From JAFAGX01 sp035622175 (GTDB taxonomy: Bacteria; Acidobacteriota; Terriglobia; Terriglobales; Acidobacteriaceae): a DNA stretch of 64,000 nt. The translations under genes and the position numbers were made by a program. Every line of letters begins with the position of its first letter. Position 1 is the stretch's first letter. Where the stretch lies: contig DASPVV010000005.1 in assembly GCA_035622175.1 (NCBI GenBank), positions 1 to 64,000 on the forward strand. Direction: 5' to 3'. Shown here one piece after another: positions 54,880 to 64,000 of this stretch. The notes beneath the pieces were generated by a model. The model ran no database searches, was not told where the DNA came from, and saw nothing but the letters and a program-made list of their open reading frames with translations.

Positions 54880-55920
54880 GTGGGCGCATCCCAGACGATT
54901 GAAATCGAAGGCAAACGGCTCAAGCTGACCAATCTTGAAAAAATCCTGTATCCCGCCGCCGGATTCACCAAGGGACAGGTGATCGACTATTACGCGCGAA
55001 TTGCCCCCGTCTTGGTCCCCCAACTTAGAGATCGGCCTTTGACCCTGAAACGCTATCCCGAAGGCGTGGATCGGGAATTTTTCTTTGAGAAGAACGCCAC
55101 CCAATACCGCCCCGAATGGGTCAAGACTGCCCCCATCTGGAGCGAAGGCAACCGGCGCAGCGTGAACTACCTCTTGGCTGACGATCTGGCCACCCTGATC
55201 TGGATCGCCAATCTGGCCTCGATTGAGTTACACCCGTCGCTCTCCCTGGCGCGAACCATCGAAACCCCTACGGTGATTGCCTTCGACCTGGACCCCGGGC
55301 CACCCGCCAGTGTCGTCGAATGCTGCCAGGTTGCCTGCTGGCTGCGGGAGTTTTTCGAGCGCTTCGGATTGCACAGTTTCCCTAAAACCTCCGGCTCGAA
55401 GGGGTTGCAGATTTACGTTCCCATGAATACACCCACCACTTACACCGCGACCAAGCCTTTTGCCCACGCGCTCGCCCGTCTCCTCGAAGACGAGCATCGA
55501 GAGTTGGTCGTGTCGGATATGAACAAGCAGCGGCGGGTGAACAAGGTTTTCGTCGACTGGAGCCAGAATGATCAGCATAAGACCACCATCGCCGTCTACT
55601 CCTTGCGTGCCCGCTCGCAACCCACCGTGTCGACTCCAGTGACCTGGGAAGAAGTCGAACACGCCTTGCAAAGGAGAGATGCAAGCCTGCTCGTGTTCGA
55701 AGCTCCGCAGGTGCTCGAACGGGTGGCAAAGAAAGGGGATCTGTTTGCCCCGGTGCTTACCCTAAAGCAGACCTTGCCCAAGCTGCCGGGCATCGAGCCC
55801 GCCCGGCTCGCGGCCGGCGACTCGGGGGTCGAGCTCAGAGCGCAGGCGCCTGCAACCTCCCGGAAAAGCTCCCGCAAGCCTGCCGGATCTGTCCGGAAGA
55901 AGAAAGCCAGAAAGGTATAA
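54880..55920 (+). CDS. Stand-alone LigD-type polymerase domain
   Basis: 346 residues from GTG at 54880 (AAAGGAAA upstream); the TTG at 54841 is weaker. Motifs of the archaeo-eukaryotic-primase-like LigD polymerase: TNLEKILYP, FDLDPGPP (catalytic Asp pair), PKTSGSKGLQIYVP, DMNKQRRVNKVFVDWSQN and AVYSLRA. It adds ribonucleotides or fills gaps at double-strand breaks in NHEJ. No Ku, ligase or phosphoesterase domain lies beside it in the window. The C-terminal tail (~40 residues) is Lys/Arg/Ser/Ala-rich and probably disordered and DNA-binding. Confidence 0.9.
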   Translation: MGASQTIEIEGKRLKLTNLEKILYPAAGFTKGQVIDYYARIAPVLVPQLRDRPLTLKRYPEGVDREFFFEKNATQYRPEWVKTAPIWSEGNRRSVNYLLADDLATLIWIANLASIELHPSLSLARTIETPTVIAFDLDPGPPASVVECCQVACWLREFFERFGLHSFPKTSGSKGLQIYVPMNTPTTYTATKPFAHALARLLEDEHRELVVSDMNKQRRVNKVFVDWSQNDQHKTTIAVYSLRARSQPTVSTPVTWEEVEHALQRRDASLLVFEAPQVLERVAKKGDLFAPVLTLKQTLPKLPGIEPARLAAGDSGVELRAQAPATSRKSSRKPAGSVRKKKARKV

Positions 55921-55947
55921 TGCCTGGCGTTCGCCGGCCGATCCACC

Positions 55948-56682
55948 ATGGCGCATTTCTACGCAGGCACAAGCGGGTGGGCTTATGCAAGCTGGAAGCC
56001 TGACTTTTACCCCGCCAAGCTCGCACAAGCCAAGTTCTTGCCCTATTACGCGACGCAGCTCAATGCCGTCGAAGTCAATTTCACCTTTCGCCAATTGTTA
56101 AAGGATACGACCGCCGAGAAATGGGTGGGCGAGACGCCCCCGGGATTTTGTTTCAGCGTGAAGGCTCATCAGGTCATCACCCACATCAAGCGCATGCAGC
56201 AGACGGAGGACTTTGTCCGCCGTTTTCTCGGCAGCCTTGAGCCGCTGGCGCGCGCCGCCAAGCTTGGTCCACTTTTGTTTCAACTGCCGCCCAATCTGAA
56301 GGCAGATCGCTCCTTGCTCGCGGATTTCTTGGCCGGCTTACCGCGAGTCCCCTCCGCCTTCGAGTTCCGGCATGCCTCGTGGTTCGACGAGGCAACCTTC
56401 GATCTGCTGCGCCGGCATAACTGTGCGCTGTGCGTCGCCGAAACCGAAGAGCGCGTGACCCCGGACGTTATCACCGCAGATTTTTGCTATTACCGCTACC
56501 GGAAACCCGACTACGCCCGCGAAGAACGGCAAGCCATGATCACTCGCATGCAGGAGCACCTGGCGGCGCAACGCAATGTCTATGCCTATTTCAAGCATGA
56601 AGAAACCCCGCAAGGGGCGCGCTATGCGCTCGAGCTGCTGCAGGAAATCGCTTCCCAACAGCAGACCGAGAAGCCGCGATAA
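55948..56682 (+). CDS. DUF72-family protein
   Basis: 244 residues. The DUF72 TIM-barrel family motifs are present: FYAGTSGWAYASWKPDFYP, LNAVEVNFTFRQL, FSVKAHQVITH, GPLLFQLPPNLKAD, AFEFRHASWF and FCYYRYRKPDY. The biochemical role of the family is unknown; a metal or nucleic acid-related activity is suspected because members often sit near DNA repair genes. It lies 27 nt after the LigD-like gene and is probably co-transcribed with it. Confidence 0.9.
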   Translation: MAHFYAGTSGWAYASWKPDFYPAKLAQAKFLPYYATQLNAVEVNFTFRQLLKDTTAEKWVGETPPGFCFSVKAHQVITHIKRMQQTEDFVRRFLGSLEPLARAAKLGPLLFQLPPNLKADRSLLADFLAGLPRVPSAFEFRHASWFDEATFDLLRRHNCALCVAETEERVTPDVITADFCYYRYRKPDYAREERQAMITRMQEHLAAQRNVYAYFKHEETPQGARYALELLQEIASQQQTEKPR

Positions 56683-56799
56683 GCGCGATCCCCCCTTCTG
56701 CTTGGGAAGTCCGTCCCCGAAAGCGGCGGCTGCGACCGGTCGGTCCCGCGTATCCGGCTGATTATTGCCTCCAACCTTCGCCGGCAGGCATAGTAAAGT

Positions 56800-57720
56800 G
56801 TGTCTTCCCCGGCCAATGCTCCGATTCTGTCCGGCTTCTTGGACTATTTGAAGGTCGAGAAAGGCCTCGCCCGCCTCACGGTGTCAGCCTATCGTACCGA
56901 CATTCGGCAGTTTGGGGAATTTCTTCGTGGACGTAAGCGCACGCTCCTCGACGCCCGCCGGGTTGATGTTCGCGACTTCCTCCAAGACCTATTCTCGAAT
57001 GCCGTCGACGGCCGCTCGGTGGGACGGAAACTCTCCGGGCTGCGCCGCCTGTACCATTATCTGTTGCTCGACCAGCTGATCGAGCACGATCCCACCCTGA
57101 ACATCGCTTCGCCAAAGCAGTGGAAGGTATTGCCCAAGTCCTTGGCGCGAGAGGAAATGCTCGCCCTGCTCGAGGGGCCGGGATCGACCTCAAGTCATAG
57201 ACTTGCGCCGGCCATGGCGGCGCGGGATCGCGCCATGCTCGAGGTCTTCTATGCCGGGGGCTTGCGGGTTTCGGAGCTGATTGGGGTCAAACTTGGGGAC
57301 CTGAAGCTGGATTTTGGTTACGTGCTGGTGCGGGGGAAAGGAGACAAGGAGCGCATCGTACCGCTCGGCAAATCGGCGCAGCAGGCCCTCACCGAGTACA
57401 TGGGGAGCGCGCGCGCGGCGCTATTGGGACCGAAGAGCTCTGCGCTGTTGTTCCTCGGGCGCGGAGGCCGCCAGCTAACGCGTCAGCGGGTGTGGCAGAT
57501 GGTGCGGCTGGCATCGAAGTCTGCCGGCCGTCATGCGAGCCCCCACATGTTGCGGCACAGCTGCGCCACGCACATGGTCGAAAACGGTGCCGACTTGCGT
57601 ACGGTGCAAACCATTCTCGGCCACGCCGACATTTCGACCACCCAGGTGTATACCCATGTGGCGCTCGATCGACTAAAAAGCGTGTATCAGAAACATCATC
57701 CGCGCGCCAAGGCGCGATAA
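56800..57720 (+). CDS. XerD-like tyrosine recombinase
   Basis: 306 residues from a GTG. Core-binding SAM-like domain (residues ~5-90), catalytic domain with Arg156 (GGLRVSEL), Lys180 (RGKGDKE), His249-x-x-Arg252 (HMLRHSC), His275 (LGHADI) and Tyr284 (TQVYTH): all six catalytic residues. Motifs such as PHMLRHSCATHMVENGADLR are XerD-like. It resolves chromosome dimers at dif together with a XerC partner. A second recombinase follows 30 nt later. Confidence 0.9.
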   Translation: MSSPANAPILSGFLDYLKVEKGLARLTVSAYRTDIRQFGEFLRGRKRTLLDARRVDVRDFLQDLFSNAVDGRSVGRKLSGLRRLYHYLLLDQLIEHDPTLNIASPKQWKVLPKSLAREEMLALLEGPGSTSSHRLAPAMAARDRAMLEVFYAGGLRVSELIGVKLGDLKLDFGYVLVRGKGDKERIVPLGKSAQQALTEYMGSARAALLGPKSSALLFLGRGGRQLTRQRVWQMVRLASKSAGRHASPHMLRHSCATHMVENGADLRTVQTILGHADISTTQVYTHVALDRLKSVYQKHHPRAKAR

Positions 57721-57750
57721 GCTGCCTGGCACCGGGCACGGAGTTCGCAT

Positions 57751-58695
57751 TTGAAAACCGGCACGAGCGGGGAAGGGAGGGCTCCGACGACGAAGCATCG
57801 CACCGAGGTCGGGAGGGCGGTGGATCAGTTTCTGCGCTCGTTAGGGGAACGCAACGCCTCGCTTCACACCCGCAGGGCTTACGCTCGGGATCTGGCCCGT
57901 TTTTCGCAATACGTAGGGGCGCGGAATTGGCGGGACATTGATCATGTCACGATCCGCAGTTTTCTCTCCCGTCTTTACGAAACTGGACTCAGCAAAACCT
58001 CCGTGGCGCGTTCCCTGGCCGTCGTGCGTTCTCTCTACCGTTGGTTAGCCCAGGAAGAGATCGTTGCCCAGAATCCCGCCGCTTTGGTCTCCACCCCCAA
58101 GCTGCCCAAGAAGCTGCCTCGCGTCCCCACCATGGAGGAGATGGGCAATCTCCTCGACGGGAAGATGCCGGAAATTGCAGCATTCCCCGAGCGGGATCAC
58201 ATCATGTTCGAGCTGCTGTACGGCTGCGGCATTCGCAATTCTGAACTGGTCGGCATCAATCTCGATGATATTCGCCTGCGAGACGAGGTGATCCTCATCC
58301 GTGGCAAGGGCAAGAAACAGCGCTATGTGCCCTTTGGTGATTCCGTAAAAATCGCTCTGGCTCGCTACCTGCCCACACGCCAGCAGCTCCTCGCGGGACG
58401 TGGGGGGAGCACCCACGCCCTGTTGATCAATCGCCGCGACCGGGGAAGGCTGACGACGCGGAGCGTTGGCCGGATCATCAAGCGGCTTGCCGTCGCGAAA
58501 GGCTTCCCGCCGGATGTCCACCCCCACACGCTGCGGCATGCTTTCGGCACCCACCTGCTCGAGCAAGGTGCAGACTTGCGCGCCATTCAGGAGATGCTCG
58601 GGCATGAGCGTCTCTCGACCACCCAGCGTTACACCCAGCTCTCGATGAAACACGTGCTGGCGGTTTATGATCAGACACACCCGCGGGCGAAGTAA
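57751..58695 (+). CDS. XerC-like tyrosine recombinase
   Basis: 314 residues from a TTG (GGAG 7 nt upstream). SAM-like core-binding domain (LHTRRAYARDLARFSQYVG) and the catalytic set Arg162 (GCGIRNSELVGI), Lys186 (RGKGKKQ), His259-x-x-Arg262 (HTLRHAFG), His285 (LGHERL) and Tyr294 (TQRYTQ). The E-L-L-Y-G-C-G-I-R-N-S-E-L form is XerC-like. It is the probable partner of the XerD-like protein encoded 30 nt upstream. The gene ends 13 nt before the convergent acyltransferase fusion. Confidence 0.9.
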   Translation: MKTGTSGEGRAPTTKHRTEVGRAVDQFLRSLGERNASLHTRRAYARDLARFSQYVGARNWRDIDHVTIRSFLSRLYETGLSKTSVARSLAVVRSLYRWLAQEEIVAQNPAALVSTPKLPKKLPRVPTMEEMGNLLDGKMPEIAAFPERDHIMFELLYGCGIRNSELVGINLDDIRLRDEVILIRGKGKKQRYVPFGDSVKIALARYLPTRQQLLAGRGGSTHALLINRRDRGRLTTRSVGRIIKRLAVAKGFPPDVHPHTLRHAFGTHLLEQGADLRAIQEMLGHERLSTTQRYTQLSMKHVLAVYDQTHPRAK

Positions 58696-58708
58696 CGCGC
58701 CCAGCCTC

Positions 58709-61537
58709 CTACCGCCGGGGGAGCTGTCTGCCTTTTCGCAATTGCTCCAGTTGCTCCCACATGGTGACCACCTGCGATCTCAACTCGGCGGTAAGCCGCT
58801 CGTAGGCTTCTTCCGACGCTTGCGAGTCGGGAGGCGGATGAATCGCGTCCCCGAACCTGATCCACAGGGGCGCGAACTTCTGAAAACTCTTGCCCCGCGG
58901 CCAAGCATCATGAAAGCCGGTAATGGCGACCGGGACGATGGGGACCTGAAGGTGGATGGAAAGAATGGCAGCGCCTTTCTTGAAAGTTTTGGGTGTCCCG
59001 TCGATCGAGCGCTCGCCTTCAGGATAAAGAACCAGTACCCGACCATGGCGTAACCCGAAGGCGCCGGCGCGCATCGCAGGAATCAGGTTCGCGTCGGGAT
59101 CGACCAGGATGATCCGCAGCCATCGCGCCAAAGTTCTGAGGAAGCCATGGCCGAAGATTTCGCTCGTGCCCACGAAGAATAGGTTCTGGAACACAGGCCA
59201 AGGCAAGAGACTGCTCATGATCGTGCCGTCGATAAAGCTCTGGTGATTGGAGCACAGCAGGAACGGCCCTTTGCTCGGCAGTTTCTCGAGCCCGTTCACG
59301 CGGAGGTGAAACCGATCGTAAGCCGACATTGCGACCATGCGCGTCAGCAGGTACCAGATCCCCTCGGCGAGCGGCTGGCGCTGAGCCAGGGCCAGGGCCT
59401 GTGGGTCCTCGGGCGGTTGCGCCAGCACAACCTGCCAGCCGGCAAATCTCACGGAAGCGGCCTTGACCCCGCTGCGCGCGCTGGCGCGCACCAGATCGAC
59501 CAGTTCGCGAACCGTGTACACCTCAGCCAGACGGGATTCCTCGACCGCGCCTCCGAGTTCCTGCTCGAGCGCCACCAGGAGTTCCACCCGCTGCATGGAA
59601 TCCAGCCCCAAATCGAGTTCCAAATTGTTGCTGGGGCGAATCGGTGACGGGCGGCTCCCGACCGCCTCGCCAATCACGCGCAGGGCCCGTTCGACATCCG
59701 GCTGCTCAAGCCAGGCCGACTCCTCGGCCGAGCGCGGCTCCTCGGACGTCTCCGCCTCATCCCCGGATGGCTGAGCCTGGTTTTCCCTTACCCGGCGCTC
59801 GATTTGGAAGCGCTTCAGCTTGCGGGTCGTGGTGCGCGGCAGGGTGTCGGACGGCCACACCTCGTAGCTGGCAATTCGCTTGGTGGAAGCCAGCTGGGAC
59901 GACAAACTCTCGATATCGAAGCGGATGACTTCCTTCGTGTTCACAATCCTTCGTTGCCGCAGCAGGTCGAAATTCGGCACGATGACCGCATGCAGACGAT
60001 CGGAGGCGGGGTCTCCCGGGTGTCGCTCCAGGCCGAGAACGCACATCTCCTTGATATAGGGTGATTTGAGGTAGTGTGCCTCGACCTCTTCAGGATAGAT
60101 ATTTTTTCCATTGCTAAGAATGATGACTTCTTTTTTGCGCCCGGTGATGAATAGATTCCCGCCCTCGTCGAAGTAGCCGAGATCCCCGGTGTGCAGCCAG
60201 CCGTTCGCCAGGGCGGCGGCGGTCGCATCCGGACGGTTCCAATACCCTTGCATGACAATCTTTCCCCGAATCGCAACTTCGCCGACCGGTTGGGGAATGC
60301 CTTCGACCGGCTGCGGATCCAGGATTTTCCCTTCCACACCCGGCAGCGGGGGACCCACCGACCCGATGACGTTGTTCTCCGGCCGGTTGGCGAACGCACC
60401 GCCGCAGGTCTCGGTCAATCCGTAGGCCTGGAGAACGTCAATGCCGAGGGCATAGAAGCTGCGTGCGATCTCGGGATCGAACCTTGATCCCCCGGTGACC
60501 AGGTAGCGCATGTGATCGCCGAAGAGTCTGCGGATGTTAGGAAAGAAGATCTTTCCCGGATTCCAGCCGAGGTTTCGTAAGAAGCGGGTGACCGCCATCA
60601 GCATTGCGACCATCGTTTGGACCAGCCGGCCGCGCCGGGAAATCTCTTTGAAGATGCGCTCATGGATTAAATAGAAGAATTGCGGAACCACGGCAAACGC
60701 CGTGATCCTTCTCTCCGTAAGGGCGCGAAGCAACTCCGTCGTGTTCAGAGTCTCCAGGTACACGACGCGCGATCCCTTGACGAGGGGCAACAAGAGATTG
60801 GCCATTTGCGAAAGCACATGAAACAGCGGCAGCACCCCCAGCAAGGCGTCCTGCGGGCCGATCTCGACCCAGCCAAAGACGGCTTCGACTTCTCCCATGA
60901 AGTTTGCGTGGGTGAGCATCACGCCTTTGGGATCGGCGGTTGTCCCCGAGGTGTATAGGAGGGAAACCAGATCGTTCTCCGAGGCAGGCTGGGGAGTGAA
61001 ATGCCCGGGCCCTGCCGCCACGATGCGATCCAGATTGGTCACGTCACCGGCGGCCGCGCTAGGGGTGTTCGTGTCCCCGTTCGGGAGCGAGCGAGCGCCG
61101 TCCCGCGGGTCGTTCGGGAAGGCGGGGGGGCGCGCACCTTCGTCGATCCTCACCATGGGAATCGATCTCGTGGCCGCCGCCTCGTGCGCCACGCTGAGGT
61201 GCCTGCCATCACAAAACAGCAGCGAGCTGTCGCTATCGGCGAGCAACCTGGCTGCTTGATCGGCGTGCAGAGCGGTGTCGAGCGGAACCGTCGTATGTCC
61301 CGCCGCGATAATGCCCAGATAAACCGCTACCCAGAGAGGGTGGTTCTCGGCAAGAATTGCGATGCGTGCCGCCGGCCCAAAGTTCTGCTCGGTGAGCCAG
61401 CGGGCAATCGACTCCGCCATGCCGCGTAGCTCCCCGTAGGTGTAGCTTTCGACAGCATCCCGCCGCTGGATTTCGAGCGCAACATTTTGCGGCCAGCGCT
61501 CGGCAGTGCTGCGAAACAGGTCGTAAAAGGTGGGCAT
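58709..61537 (-). CDS. Fused AMP-binding acyl ligase-acyl carrier-PlsC acyltransferase
   Basis: 942 residues with three domains in order. (1) Adenylating acyl ligase, residues ~1-560: LLYTSGTTADPKGVMLTHANF and YGLTETCGG, with YWNRPDATAAA and GDLGYFDEGGN. (2) Carrier domain: phosphopantetheine Ser at ~647 in LDLGLDSMQRVELL. (3) PlsC/LPLAT domain: NHQSFIDG (~764-770) and YPEGERSIDG (~840). The protein activates a fatty acid, holds it on its own ACP and may transfer it to a lysophospholipid, similar in plan to Aas but with an added carrier. Part of membrane lipid remodelling. Confidence 0.9.
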   Translation of the reverse strand: MPTFYDLFRSTAERWPQNVALEIQRRDAVESYTYGELRGMAESIARWLTEQNFGPAARIAILAENHPLWVAVYLGIIAAGHTTVPLDTALHADQAARLLADSDSSLLFCDGRHLSVAHEAAATRSIPMVRIDEGARPPAFPNDPRDGARSLPNGDTNTPSAAAGDVTNLDRIVAAGPGHFTPQPASENDLVSLLYTSGTTADPKGVMLTHANFMGEVEAVFGWVEIGPQDALLGVLPLFHVLSQMANLLLPLVKGSRVVYLETLNTTELLRALTERRITAFAVVPQFFYLIHERIFKEISRRGRLVQTMVAMLMAVTRFLRNLGWNPGKIFFPNIRRLFGDHMRYLVTGGSRFDPEIARSFYALGIDVLQAYGLTETCGGAFANRPENNVIGSVGPPLPGVEGKILDPQPVEGIPQPVGEVAIRGKIVMQGYWNRPDATAAALANGWLHTGDLGYFDEGGNLFITGRKKEVIILSNGKNIYPEEVEAHYLKSPYIKEMCVLGLERHPGDPASDRLHAVIVPNFDLLRQRRIVNTKEVIRFDIESLSSQLASTKRIASYEVWPSDTLPRTTTRKLKRFQIERRVRENQAQPSGDEAETSEEPRSAEESAWLEQPDVERALRVIGEAVGSRPSPIRPSNNLELDLGLDSMQRVELLVALEQELGGAVEESRLAEVYTVRELVDLVRASARSGVKAASVRFAGWQVVLAQPPEDPQALALAQRQPLAEGIWYLLTRMVAMSAYDRFHLRVNGLEKLPSKGPFLLCSNHQSFIDGTIMSSLLPWPVFQNLFFVGTSEIFGHGFLRTLARWLRIILVDPDANLIPAMRAGAFGLRHGRVLVLYPEGERSIDGTPKTFKKGAAILSIHLQVPIVPVAITGFHDAWPRGKSFQKFAPLWIRFGDAIHPPPDSQASEEAYERLTAELRSQVVTMWEQLEQLRKGRQLPRR

Positions 61538-61749
61538 ATTTCGCGAGAACTATACCTGAAAACGAATTCCGCTGTCGGGAAAGGAGTGCGCCGGACCCGG
61601 GCTTGCTGGGCGATCCCTTGGTGGCATTCTGGCGCACCTCAGGGGGCCCGCCGGGCGCCGCGACTGACACTCTCAAACCGCATCTAATATGCTAGGCTTT
61701 TAAGGATGTCGGCTTGGCGTTCAGCCACCCGCCCAAGGATTCGTGAACC

Positions 61750-64000
<2,251 letters not shown>

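Overview
The window looks like a chromosomal contig from a GC-rich, Gram-negative soil-type bacterium, most likely Acidobacteriota (Terriglobia-like). That placement is an inference from several things seen together: paired M16 peptidases with a non-catalytic partner, large TMTC-like TPR membrane proteins, a DUF5117-type zincin, a PilM/N/O-GspC-like hybrid secretion/pilus operon, a LolA protein and the general protein style. No rRNA, tRNA or CRISPR was found by eye, so the taxonomy rests on protein character only.

Layout. 1-6.9 kb (+): a tightly overlapping operon resembling a Pel exopolysaccharide locus: HlyD-type adaptor (cut by the window edge), PelF-like glycosyltransferase, secreted GH114-like hydrolase, PelG-like flippase and a large polytopic protein. 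7.1-9.6 kb: a secreted zinc metalloprotease. 9.6-13.6 kb: sparse region with small ORFs, a geranylgeranyl-reductase-type flavoprotein whose 3' end has a degenerate duplicate, a small membrane protein and an IscA/ErpA-type Fe-S carrier with its own promoter and terminator. 13.7-21.4 kb (-): LolA, then a type IV pilus/type II secretion operon (PilC/GspF, PilB/GspE, PilM, PilN, PilO, a GspC/PilP-like protein and an unusual pseudopilin). 21.6-25.6 kb: two hypothetical genes and an overlapping ABC exporter operon with a TPR-like protein.

25.9-34.5 kb is a surface-sugar island. RfbF, RfbG and RfbH make a CDP-4-keto-3,6-dideoxyhexose; an epimerase/reductase (apparently started at ATC) probably finishes it; a NeuB-like synthase, a KdsC-like phosphatase, a GtrB-like GT2, a GtrA flippase and a GmhA-type isomerase follow. 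35.2-46.9 kb carries polytopic glycosylation-type proteins (YfhO-like, two TMTC-like TPR proteins, an unknown GT-C-like protein, a PAP2 enzyme) around a type IV pilin gene. This suggests glycan transfer to the pilus or envelope.

47.1-64 kb holds mixed functions: an SPL-type radical SAM protein with a clamp-binding-like C-terminus, an MFS-spermidine-synthase-like fusion without the synthase active site, an M16 peptidase pair, a stand-alone LigD polymerase-domain protein with a DUF72 protein, tandem XerD and XerC recombinases, a fused acyl-CoA ligase-ACP-PlsC protein, and secA running off the right edge. Start codons are frequently GTG or TTG and genes commonly overlap by 4 nt.
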